From an uncultured Pseudanabaenaceae cyanobacterium (lineage in GTDB: Bacteria > Cyanobacteriota > Cyanobacteriia > PCC-9006 > JAAUQQ01), in contig CALIJJ010000139.1 in the NCBI GenBank assembly GCA_938017515.1, forward strand, positions 1 through 50,364: a stretch of 50,364 bases of DNA, in the 5' to 3' direction. Each line of letters starts with the position of its first letter. The first letter of the stretch is position 1. A program made the position numbers and the translations under genes. Of this stretch, positions 27,888 to 35,734 are shown piece by piece. The notes beneath the pieces are model-generated. The model made no database searches. It saw only the letters and a list, made by a program, of their open reading frames with translations, and was not told where the DNA came from.

Positions 27888-29294
27888 GTGAGGCTTGAGT
27901 CGCGGCGATGGGTCTTGGTTTGTGTGGCCATCGCCCTCATCCTCGGCATTGTTTCTCGCTGCATCCATATAGAGCGCAACCCCTATCGCCCCAGCGAACT
28001 CTCTAATGTTTTGCGCGTTGCCGGTCATACGGATGCAGGTATCCTTCGCCAAATCCGCGATCGCCCTATATCTGCTGCCCAGCTTCAAAACGACTGGCAG
28101 CTTTCATCGGCAAAGCGTTGGAGCGATACGATCGCTGCCCTGCAGCAACATCCCCAACAGTCCCCACTCTTTGTTGTGTTAGCGCGTTTGTGGACTCATT
28201 TCTTTGGTCGCTCAGTATTGGCCTTCCGCAGCCTCACTGTTGGGTTGGCTCTGCTGCTGTTGCCCTTGGTCTATGGATTCGGACGAGCTGTATTCGGGGA
28301 TGGTCTGATTGGCCTATTGGCGATGGGGGTGTTGGCGCTATCTCCGCTGCCAGAGGCTCCGGTGGTGCAGGAGCACACGCTTTGGGCCTGTGAAGTTGTG
28401 GTAACAACGGCTCTGCTGGGGCGAGCGATTCAGCGAGAGCAGCTTATGTCTTGGCTGATCTATGGTGCTGGGATGGCGCTTAGTTTCTACACCACTGCTG
28501 CCGCTGGATTGCTTCTCCTGGCCCATGGGATATTTGTGTTGTTGGCGTTGCCCTGGCGACAATGGTGGAAGTTTGGCGCTGCTGCGGGGGGGGCGATCGC
28601 ACTATTTTTTCCCTGGTTTGTAAAAATTGTTGCTCCAGCATTAGAATCTTGGGCTGTGGGGAATGATGGCTTGAAACTGTCGCGATCGCTGGTGGAACTG
28701 GGGCTGATTCCCTGGCTCTTGGTCGGTGTTTTCGCGATCGCGGCTTATTTCAGAACCCTATTGCTTTCATCGCGACGCTACCATTTAGGCCAAGTATTGT
28801 TGTTGATACTACTCTTTCTTTGTCTTGTTCCTTGGGCTTGGAGAGCCCAGGCTCATAGCCGATTCGTTTCAGAACATCATGTTCAATTCTCTGTGCTTGC
28901 CGAAGAAATGGAGCGTGCTGAGACCCCTTTACTATTGCTGCAAGCAAGCTCAGAAAATCTGTTTAGGGGGATTGGCCTGAGTTATGAGTTGCCTCCATCA
29001 GCGGAATTCTTATTTTTTGAACCGGAGCAGTTGTTAAGGCATCTCGAACAGATTGGGCCACGTCATGACCGTTTGCTCTTGTGGGATGCATCACCAAATA
29101 GATTGGCTGGGCTACAGGCGCGAGAGGGGGTGAGCATTGTTCCAATCCATCATGCTTCAGGGGATGAGTCTGATGCAGAGCAGCTTTGGAGGGTGGAATT
29201 AGCTCAGGCGATTGCCGCCTCCAACTCCCACACTGCTTGTGTCACGCTGCTGCCCGGTCTTTCCTTGGCTGGAGATTCCATAATGGAGAGGTAG
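27888..29294 (+). CDS. polytopic membrane protein, GT39/PMT-like
   Basis: The 468-residue protein has about eight hydrophobic segments in its first 310 residues, beginning WVLVCVAIALILGIVSRCIH, and a soluble C-terminal third. The overall plan (first helix, long loop, then paired helices with LARLWTHFFGRSVLAFRSLT) resembles GT-C transferases of the ArnT/PMT (GT39) type, which use lipid-linked sugars. The usual acidic pair in the first loop is not obvious (YRPSELSN), so activity is uncertain. The start is GTG, only 8 bp after prfA, so it is probably co-transcribed. Confidence 0.65.
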   Translation: MRLESRRWVLVCVAIALILGIVSRCIHIERNPYRPSELSNVLRVAGHTDAGILRQIRDRPISAAQLQNDWQLSSAKRWSDTIAALQQHPQQSPLFVVLARLWTHFFGRSVLAFRSLTVGLALLLLPLVYGFGRAVFGDGLIGLLAMGVLALSPLPEAPVVQEHTLWACEVVVTTALLGRAIQREQLMSWLIYGAGMALSFYTTAAAGLLLLAHGIFVLLALPWRQWWKFGAAAGGAIALFFPWFVKIVAPALESWAVGNDGLKLSRSLVELGLIPWLLVGVFAIAAYFRTLLLSSRRYHLGQVLLLILLFLCLVPWAWRAQAHSRFVSEHHVQFSVLAEEMERAETPLLLLQASSENLFRGIGLSYELPPSAEFLFFEPEQLLRHLEQIGPRHDRLLLWDASPNRLAGLQAREGVSIVPIHHASGDESDAEQLWRVELAQAIAASNSHTACVTLLPGLSLAGDSIMER

Positions 29295-29319
29295 GGTTTG
29301 AGCCAGCGGAGCCAGAGCG

Positions 29320-29664
29320 ATGAGGATGCGTCGGATTCATCAGCAGTTTGTGGTAGTTGTAATCATTGTGTTGAGCTTATTGATGTTGTTGCTCGGTTCG
29401 CTGCCGGTGCGGGCCAATTCGTCATTGCTGGATTCGAAGGTGGCGCGATTGGAGTTTGACTTGCAAAGGTTGTCCTCAAAAGTCAATCAGCTCTCATCGC
29501 GACTCAGTGCGCCTTCGCTAGACCCACCAAAAAATACAACGCGCATCAGTCAACCCGCCAGTGTCCAGCGCAAGACAACGGTGACGCGGGAGGAGTTTGA
29601 AAATTTGGCGACGTTGGTGATTGAGCTAAAGGAGGAAGTGCGAGCGTTGCGAGCGTTTCAATGA
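29320..29664 (+). CDS. small exported coiled-coil protein
   Basis: This 114-residue protein has a signal peptide or N-terminal anchor (FVVVVIIVLSLLMLLLGSLP, then VRANS), followed by a heptad-like stretch (VARLEFDLQRLSSKVNQLSS), a short Pro/Thr linker, and another acidic helix (EEFENLATLVIELKEEVRAL). The function is unknown. It follows the GT39-like gene by 25 bp and is probably in the prfA transcript. Its 3' end overlaps the convergent YwqG remnant. Confidence 0.7.
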   Translation: MRMRRIHQQFVVVVIIVLSLLMLLLGSLPVRANSSLLDSKVARLEFDLQRLSSKVNQLSSRLSAPSLDPPKNTTRISQPASVQRKTTVTREEFENLATLVIELKEEVRALRAFQ

Positions 29665-30000
29665 CAGTCTTTGTTCACACCACTGAAACTCACAACAAAC
29701 CTGGGAAAAATCGTGTGCCTGAAGATCTCGCCCGCGAATCCAGAAGTAAAGTCTTCTGGTATCTCCAAATTGAAAGCCAACGTGGTCGTCACGGTCTAAC
29801 TGCAACAGGGATTGCCAGTCTTGCGTACTGTTCTCGATTTCATCAGATTGTTCCTCATGGCCTTCGATACCGTGGGAGCGGAGTTGACACAGGCACTCCA
29901 TCTTAGGGTCTTGGATAGGAGCTGGATAGCCAAAAATATAATGCTTAGTGTCGCAAAAGCCAGGTTCTTTCACCCCAAACTCAAGTCTGTCTACCCTCAA
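29626..30000 (-). pseudogene. YwqG/DUF1963 C-terminal remnant
   Basis: The open frame matches only the C-terminal part of the YwqG (DUF1963) family: the HYIFGYPAPIQDPKMECLCQ region, WQSLLQLDRDDHVGFQFGD, and RLYFWIRGRDLQAHDFSQV. Complete family members have about 250-280 residues, but here the frame begins with a TTG at 30000 and the Uma2 gene ends at 30027, so the N-terminal half is missing. I saw no ribosome-binding site. It is most likely a decayed or truncated gene. The final residues overlap the end of the coiled-coil gene on the other strand. Confidence 0.7.
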
Positions 30001-30026
30001 ATTAATCTGTGACGTTGCACTAGATT

Positions 30027-30608
30027 CTATTCACTCCAGAACTTGCGCAAACTCAACGTAAATCCCGGCAAAACGGACTCGCTTGAAATGCTCAATGGCG
30101 CGTCCAATATTTCCACAGCTTGCTCAGGTCGGTAAATTTCGACGCTTCCGCCCTTGCGGTTGAGCAACCAGCCGAGACGACAGCCATTCTCCAAATACTC
30201 CGCCATCTTGGTCTGTGTTTTTTTGAGGCTGTCCGAGGGAGACAAAATTTCGACAACAAAATCAGGGCAGAGGGGGACAAATTTTTCTCGCTGTTCTGGT
30301 GTTAGTGCAATCCAACGTGCTCGCGTCACCCAAGATGCATCGGGCGAACGGTCTGCTCCGTTCGGCAATGTAAACCCTGTCGAAGAGTCAAACGCCTCCC
30401 CTAAATCGGTTTGTTCATTCCAGGCCCAAAGCTGACCACTAACAGAAACGTTGCGACGCCCAGTTTCTCCGCCAGTGGGTGGCATAACAATCAGTTCTCC
30501 CGTCGCGCTACGCTCAAGCTTTAGGTCTGGATTCTCTCGGCAAAGCGTGTGAAATTGTTCTCGGGAGAGACGTACCACTGGATTGAGATTTAGCGTAATG
30601 CTAGCCAT
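30027..30608 (-). CDS. Uma2-family (DUF820) nuclease-fold protein
   Basis: From the ATG at 30608 this encodes 193 residues. Uma2 proteins have a PD-(D/E)xK restriction-endonuclease-like fold and are highly multiplied in cyanobacteria; their role is unclear. Visible features are LSREQFHTLCRENPDLKLER, the MPPTGGETGRRN loop, the acidic strand RSPDASWV and the core PDFVVEILSPSD with a following KM-x-EY. A longer frame from 30665 exists but adds residues not typical of the family. The catalytic Asp and Glu both seem present. Confidence 0.85.
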   Translation of the reverse strand: MASITLNLNPVVRLSREQFHTLCRENPDLKLERSATGELIVMPPTGGETGRRNVSVSGQLWAWNEQTDLGEAFDSSTGFTLPNGADRSPDASWVTRARWIALTPEQREKFVPLCPDFVVEILSPSDSLKKTQTKMAEYLENGCRLGWLLNRKGGSVEIYRPEQAVEILDAPLSISSESVLPGFTLSLRKFWSE

Positions 30609-30688
30609 GGACAACGCCCGCTGTAATGCCAAAAAAAGCAATGCTTCTATTTTAGACGATCGCATTTTGTGCCATGGTCTTGTGCCTG

Positions 30689-31714
30689 CTACAGCGGCAA
30701 CTCTCGCCGTGGGTCAAAGCTCTCAATCTGATAAAGCTTCTCGTACAGCGATCGCTCCTCCTCACTCAAGTACGTCGGTACCGCAATCACAATCTCCACA
30801 ATTTGGTCACCTCGAACCCCAGCCTCATTGGGATAGCCCTTATTGGCCAGCCGTAGGCGCTGACCCGAGCGCACCCCTCGCGGTACATTCACCTGCACTG
30901 CTCCATCGAGCGTTGGCACTTCTATGGGCGCCCCTAACACCGCTTCCACTGGACTGACCGGCACCGTGCAATAAATGTCCGTTCCGTCGAGTTGATAAAA
31001 GCGATGCTCTGGCACTTCAATTTTGAGATACAGATCGCCGCCGCCGATGCCCTGGCCCTTGAGCCGGATTTGTTGCCCCGATACCAAGCCTCCCGGCATG
31101 TCCAGTTCGAGGGCTCGGCCGTCCTCCAGACGAATTCGCTCTACGCCGCCGCCGTAAGCCTGTTCTAAGGGCACTTGCAGATTGGCTTCTACATCTTTGG
31201 TCTTAGAGCGATCACGGGTTTTGGAGCGGTCACGGGATGAGCTCGTCGCGGTGGCCTGGGTTTGGTACGTCGTATCCTCGGGATAGCGATCGCCCTCGTA
31301 GCTACGATCGCCATAATCGTCATAGCGATCGCCATAGCCTTCTTCCCTGCCCGGTGGCTTCTTGCCCAGCAGCTCATCCACAAAAATATTGAAATCTGGG
31401 AACTGGCTAAAGTCGATGTCGGGCATCTTGCCCCACTGCACCGCCCAGCCGTTGCCCTGGAAATCGCCACCGCCTTGAAAGCCAGCCTGGTTCCAGTAGC
31501 GGCTGAACTCGTCGTACTGCGATCGCCGCTCCACATCGGACAGCACCTCGTAGGCCTCGCCGATGGTCTTGAAGTTCTCCTCTGCTTCCTTATCCCCTGG
31601 ATTGAGATCAGGGTGATACTTCCGCGCCAACTGACGAAAGGTCTTCTTTATTTCCTCAGCGGTGGCGTCGCGCGTCACCCCCAAGATGTCGTAGTAGTTG
31701 CGGAAATTTTCCAT
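30689..31714 (-). CDS. dnaJ: DnaJ-type co-chaperone without zinc finger
   Basis: The 341-residue protein has a J domain (residues 1-70) with the HPD motif at 34-36, a central Asp/Tyr/Arg-rich linker (about 125-175), and the C-terminal client-binding domains ([57 protein letters not shown]). The cysteine-rich zinc domain is missing, so it is the class B (CbpA-like) type. It stimulates an Hsp70 ATPase, almost certainly the dnaK just upstream on the same strand. The dnaK3-dnaJ pair is known in cyanobacteria. Confidence 0.93.
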   Translation of the reverse strand: MENFRNYYDILGVTRDATAEEIKKTFRQLARKYHPDLNPGDKEAEENFKTIGEAYEVLSDVERRSQYDEFSRYWNQAGFQGGGDFQGNGWAVQWGKMPDIDFSQFPDFNIFVDELLGKKPPGREEGYGDRYDDYGDRSYEGDRYPEDTTYQTQATATSSSRDRSKTRDRSKTKDVEANLQVPLEQAYGGGVERIRLEDGRALELDMPGGLVSGQQIRLKGQGIGGGDLYLKIEVPEHRFYQLDGTDIYCTVPVSPVEAVLGAPIEVPTLDGAVQVNVPRGVRSGQRLRLANKGYPNEAGVRGDQIVEIVIAVPTYLSEEERSLYEKLYQIESFDPRRELPL

Positions 31715-31815
31715 TACATCCGGTCATATCAAACCCATCAACCATTCGCCGCCACGCTCGATCCAACCCAGTGCAGCAGGGTTAGATTCAATCAACTAGC
31801 GATTCTGATCGGTCA

Positions 31816-34011
31816 TCACAACCATTCATCATCATCCCCGAAGTCTTCATTAGGGTAGGGGTTGCTATAGCGAGGGCTATTGCGTTCATTGCCGGATACT
31901 CCACCGGGACGACTACCATAGCCCTGTTCATTGGGATAGCTGCTGCGATTGCCCGATTGGCTATAGTTCCCGGGGGGATTGGGTTGGCCATAGCCCCGCT
32001 GTTGCCCGTAGCCACTCTGGCCATAACCAGGTGGTTGGCCATATCCGCCCTGTTGCCCGTAGCCATTGCCGTAGCGATCGCCCTGACCGTAATAATCATC
32101 GCGAGGCCGATAGTTATCCTCCCCGGTGATCGAATCCTTGATGTCGGTAAACGTCTCCTTCACCGATTTGAAGAGATCGTCATCACCCTCTTCCCGTAGG
32201 CGGAATTTGATTTCCTGCTCCAACACCTTGAGCGAGTCCTGAAGATCCGCCTGGGCGAGGTCGATCGCACGATCGTCCTGGGCTTCCAAGGCTTCCTTGA
32301 GGTCTCTGATGTAAAGCTCCACCTGACGCCGTTCGCGATCGGCGAAGTACATGCCAAAGTCGATAGCTACTTCCCGGAGCTTGCGTTCCGCCCGGCTGAC
32401 CAGGCTCTCGGTTTGGTTGCGTCGATCGACCTTGGCCTTCTTCTGACTATCTAACTGAGCGTACTCCTCAGCCTCCTCCATCATGCGGTCGATTTCTGCA
32501 TCGCTTAGGGTGGAAGCCCCTTGAATCGTCACGGTTTGTTCCCGACCTGTGGTGCGATCGAGGGCGCTGACCTGCAAGATTCCGTTGGAGTCGATATCAA
32601 ACGACACCTGAATCTGAGGCACGCCGCGAGGTGCTGGGGGAATGCCCATGAGTTTGAAGCGTCCCAAAGACTTATTGCCCTCGGACATTTGGCGCTCGCC
32701 CTGCAAGACATGAATCTCCACCAGCGTCTGATTGCTCTCACCGGTCGAGAAAATATCCGACTTACGCACCGGAACCGGCGTATTGCGAGGAATCAAAGGC
32801 TTCATGACACCACCGATGGTCTCCAAGCCCAGGGATAGAGGCGTTACATCGAGCAGCAGGACATCGCGAACATCCCCCGCAATGATGCCTGCTTGAACAG
32901 CAGCCCCTACAGCGACCACCTCATCCGGATTCACATTCTGGTTCGGTTGGCGATTGATGAAGGACTGGACCAGCTCCTTCACCATGGGCATGCGGGTAGA
33001 GCCCCCCACCAGGACCAACTCATCGATATCTTGGGGATAGATACGAGCATCGTTGATAGCCCGACGCACAGGTAGACGCAGCCGCTCCAGAAGTTCGCCA
33101 CACATGGTTTCGAACTCACCTCGGGTCAGCGTCGCTTCGAGATGCTTCGGTCCATCCTCCGTTGCCGTAATAAACGGCAGATTAATTTCGGTAATCCCAA
33201 TGCCGGAGAGTTCGATTTTGGCCTTCTCAGCCGCCTCGGTGAGGCGTTGCAAGGACTGACGCTCCCGCCGCAAATCAATGCCCTCTTCCGCCAAGAATTT
33301 TTCGGCGAGCCAGTTGACGATCTTACGATCAAAATCATTGCCCCCCAACTGCGTGTCGCCACTGGTCGACAACACTTCGAACACCCCATCGCCCACGTTA
33401 AGGATGGAGACGTCAAATGTGCCTCCACCCAGATCAAACACTAGAATCCGTTGACGCTGACCGCGATCGAGTCCGTAGGCAAGAGAGGCGGCCGTGGGTT
33501 CATTCAGAATCCGCTTAACGTCTAGACCTGCAATGCGGCCTGCATCCCGCGTGGCCTGTCGTTGGGAATCGTTAAAGTAAGCAGGGACGGTAATGACTGC
33601 TCCCGTCACGGGTTGACCCAGATAGCGACTTGCCCCATCCGCCAGCTTGCGGATGATCATGGCCGAAACTTCTTCGGGGGCAAACTCCCGCTCTAGACGA
33701 GGGGAGATGATGCGGATATTGCCCTCTTCGTTGCGGCGAATGCTGTAGGGAACCCGCCGATCCTCTTCGCTTAGTTCGCGATAGGGGCGACCGATGAACC
33801 GTTTGATGTTGTAGAACGTATTTTTGGGATCCAGAACTGCCTGTCGTCGTCCCATCTGGCCAACGAGGCGCTCTCCCTCCTTGCTGAAGCTAATAACCGA
33901 AGGGGTGGTGCGCATGCCCTCAGCATTCGCGATGACCACGGGCTTACCGCCTTCCATGACGGCCACCACCGAGTTGGTTGTGCCCAGGTCAATGCCGACT
34001 ACCTTACCCAT
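31816..34011 (-). CDS. dnaK3: Hsp70 chaperone DnaK3-type
   Basis: The 731-residue Hsp70 has all ATPase signatures ([55 protein letters not shown]) and the substrate domain with [20 protein letters not shown]. It exceeds normal DnaK by about 90 residues because of a C-terminal tail with a block of five GYGQ-type repeats (650-678), further Tyr/Asn/Ser/Gly-rich sequence, and the acidic end [10 protein letters not shown]. DnaK3 of Synechocystis and Synechococcus has a long C-terminal extension and is linked to thylakoid membranes, and lies next to a dnaJ gene as here. Confidence 0.92.
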   Translation of the reverse strand: MGKVVGIDLGTTNSVVAVMEGGKPVVIANAEGMRTTPSVISFSKEGERLVGQMGRRQAVLDPKNTFYNIKRFIGRPYRELSEEDRRVPYSIRRNEEGNIRIISPRLEREFAPEEVSAMIIRKLADGASRYLGQPVTGAVITVPAYFNDSQRQATRDAGRIAGLDVKRILNEPTAASLAYGLDRGQRQRILVFDLGGGTFDVSILNVGDGVFEVLSTSGDTQLGGNDFDRKIVNWLAEKFLAEEGIDLRRERQSLQRLTEAAEKAKIELSGIGITEINLPFITATEDGPKHLEATLTRGEFETMCGELLERLRLPVRRAINDARIYPQDIDELVLVGGSTRMPMVKELVQSFINRQPNQNVNPDEVVAVGAAVQAGIIAGDVRDVLLLDVTPLSLGLETIGGVMKPLIPRNTPVPVRKSDIFSTGESNQTLVEIHVLQGERQMSEGNKSLGRFKLMGIPPAPRGVPQIQVSFDIDSNGILQVSALDRTTGREQTVTIQGASTLSDAEIDRMMEEAEEYAQLDSQKKAKVDRRNQTESLVSRAERKLREVAIDFGMYFADRERRQVELYIRDLKEALEAQDDRAIDLAQADLQDSLKVLEQEIKFRLREEGDDDLFKSVKETFTDIKDSITGEDNYRPRDDYYGQGDRYGNGYGQQGGYGQPPGYGQSGYGQQRGYGQPNPPGNYSQSGNRSSYPNEQGYGSRPGGVSGNERNSPRYSNPYPNEDFGDDDEWL

Positions 34012-34274
34012 TCGTTACAAGCGCTCCTCGCTGAATATCCCGATGCGGCTACACCAATGTGACAGGGAGCCAGACCCTGTTAAGCCAGGTGGCATCCATC
34101 AACATTGAGAAAGATTGCCTCCCATTCTATCTGCTCTCGCCAGAGATTAGGGTAGGCAACTGCACCCGAACAGAACAAAGCGCTCGAACCAATCAAAATC
34201 CGAGCGCTTCTTCGGTTAAATCTAGTTGCTCAGAGTCCCGTGAAAGGTCTGTCAACCAAATCGAAACTACAAAC

Positions 34275-34360
34275 GGAGAGGGAGGGATTCGAACCCTCGT
34301 TAAAGTTTCCCCTAAACAGCATTTCCAGTGCTGCGCCTTCAACCACTCGGCCACCTCTCC
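34275..34360 (-). tRNA. tRNA-Ser(GGA)
   Basis: The minus strand reads as an 86-nt class II tRNA. The acceptor stem GGAGAGG pairs with CCTCTCC, the anticodon stem CAGCA/TGCTG holds the loop CTGGAAA with anticodon GGA, there is a long variable arm, and the T loop is TTCGAAT. CCA is not encoded. It would read UCC and UCU codons. Confidence 0.95.
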
Positions 34361-34469
34361 AGAGGCACAAGAGTGAGCATTAGCTCACTAGGTAACGATA
34401 CTAGCGGAAAGACGTTCATCCGGGCAAGCAATCCGCAGAAATCATTTTGATGGTCTGGTGTCCTCAACT

Positions 34470-34502
34470 GGGTCATCCATTTGTGGAAGCAATGGATGAC
34501 CC
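34470..34502. repeat. 12-bp perfect inverted repeat downstream of peroxiredoxin
   Basis: GGGTCATCCATT (34470-34481) and AATGGATGACCC (34491-34502) are exact reverse complements with a 9-nt loop. On the transcribed minus strand the T-rich run precedes rather than follows the stem, so it is not a canonical terminator. Confidence 0.8.
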
Positions 34503-34607
34503 AAAAAGCCAAAAGGACGAACCTAAATTCCTCCTGAGCCCTGATTCGCACAGACAGCAAAAGCGAAGCTCGTGCAGGCTCAATCCCGGGATGACGGGGT
34601 CGATCGG

Positions 34608-35213
34608 CTAGATGGCTGCGAAGTATTCTTTGGACTTGACTGGATCGGGATTCATGGTTTGGTCGCCCGGTGTCCATCCCGCCGGACACACTTCGTCGGG
34701 GTTGTTCTGGACATGTTGGAGGGCCTGTAAGGTCCGAAGGGTCTCGTCGACGTTGCGGCCAAAGGCAAGATTGTTAATGGTGGCGTGCTGCAACACGCCT
34801 TCCTTATCGATGATGAAGAGACCACGCAGTGCAATACCTGCCTCTGGATCCAGGACGTTATAGGCTGCACTCACTTCTTTTTTGATATCAGAAACCAAGG
34901 GATAGTCGAGGTCGCCGACGCCGCCCATGTTGCGTTCAGTTTGGATCCAAGCGAGGTGAGAGAATTCGCTATCAACGGAAACGCCGAGGACTTCGGTTCC
35001 TAGGGCTTTGAATTCTGCGTGGCGATCGCTAAAGGCCGTGATCTCGGTTGGACACACGAAGGTAAAGTCCAGGGGATAGAAGAAAAGAACGACATACTGG
35101 CCGCGATAGTCCGACAAGCTAATCGTTTTGAATTCCTGGTCCACCACTGCCGTTGCGGTAAAGTCAGGGGCTTCCTGGCCCACACGCAGACAGCCTTCGC
35201 TCTGGTAAGTCAT
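34608..35213 (-). CDS. typical 2-Cys peroxiredoxin
   Basis: This thiol peroxidase reduces H2O2 and organic peroxides. The 201-residue protein has the peroxidatic Cys54 in FVCPTE and the resolving Cys176 in EVCPAGW. It also carries GGVG (97-100) and a C-terminal Tyr-Phe (SKEYFAAI). The GG(L/V)G and YF pair is the structural mark of peroxiredoxins that can be over-oxidised by excess peroxide, as described for Anabaena. TAGGA lies 11 nt before the start. It appears monocistronic between two tRNA genes. Confidence 0.95.
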   Translation of the reverse strand: MTYQSEGCLRVGQEAPDFTATAVVDQEFKTISLSDYRGQYVVLFFYPLDFTFVCPTEITAFSDRHAEFKALGTEVLGVSVDSEFSHLAWIQTERNMGGVGDLDYPLVSDIKKEVSAAYNVLDPEAGIALRGLFIIDKEGVLQHATINNLAFGRNVDETLRTLQALQHVQNNPDEVCPAGWTPGDQTMNPDPVKSKEYFAAI

Positions 35214-35436
35214 AAACGTAAATTCCTAAGTGATAGCGCTCTGGCTAAACGTCTCTCACCCTATCACGCCCGCTTTTACTTTGATTTAGCGGCGATACAA
35301 ACGTTTGGACCCTTATGGACCAGCTTGGAGTGTGGACAGGCTGGGATTACAGAGCCCATCGGATTGAATGGGGCGTTTCCAAGCCCACGATGGGCATACC
35401 CTTCTGTGATGTCGAAGCCGTGTTAATGATGCGTTA

Positions 35437-35508
35437 TGGCTCAGGCGTGATTTGAACACGCGACAAAGGGCTTATGAGTCCCCTGCTCTACCACTGAGCT
35501 ACTGAGCC
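35437..35508 (-). tRNA. tRNA-Met(CAT), elongator type
   Basis: The minus strand reads as a 72-nt tRNA with acceptor GGCTCAG/CTGAGCC, D arm GCTCAGTGGTAGAGC, anticodon loop CTCATAA (anticodon CAT), and T arm GCGTG/CACGC around TTCAAAT. The last base is A, and CCA is not encoded. The first acceptor pair is G-C and the anticodon stem lacks the three G-C pairs of initiator tRNA, so I call it elongator; the closing pair of the anticodon stem is an A-G mismatch. Confidence 0.9.
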
Positions 35509-35632
35509 GCGCCGAAGGTTTACCCTCAACGGTTATCAAAGTTATCACACTGGGCGGTCGCTCCACAACATAAAAGTTCACTTTGTCCAAAATCGTTTGG
35601 ACAGGACTCGTTGGGACAAGTGGGGCGCAAAC

Positions 35633-35661
35633 AAAAACGGGTCAACCCGTTGGGTGACCCG
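35633..35661 (-). terminator. terminator of LysM/M23 peptidase gene
   Basis: On the minus strand CGGGTCA and TGACCCG (35655-35661 and 35638-35644) pair, with an inner CCC/GGG extension past a one-base bulge, followed by TTTTT. It lies about 75 bp after the peptidase stop. Confidence 0.75.
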
Positions 35662-35734
35662 CTAATCATTAAGGATGTATGCGTAACTAATGGATTGGCC
35701 TGGGCTTGCAAAGCTTAGCCAAGGACGATTCGAC

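Larger units (their letters stand above)
34012..34607. other. spacer around tRNA-Ser
   Basis: Between dnaK3 and the peroxiredoxin the only gene seen is tRNA-Ser. The part next to dnaK3 must hold its promoter; I found no CIRCE element. The part next to the peroxiredoxin contains a 12-bp inverted repeat (34470-34502). At 34372-34389 AGTGAGC and GCTCACT form a small palindrome just upstream of the tRNA. Confidence 0.5.
35214..35734. other. spacer around tRNA-Met
   Basis: This interval holds the promoter region of the peroxiredoxin (35214-35436), tRNA-Met, and the terminator of the LysM/M23 peptidase gene. I see no other gene. Confidence 0.55.

Noticed and set aside
34012..34274. CIRCE heat-shock operator before dnaK3
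   Set aside because: No TTAGCACTC-N9-GAGTGCTAA inverted repeat is present.
34372..34389. AGTGAGC/GCTCACT palindrome upstream of tRNA-Ser as an operator
   Set aside because: Seven-bp arms with a 4-bp loop are common by chance, and no known regulator is linked to it.
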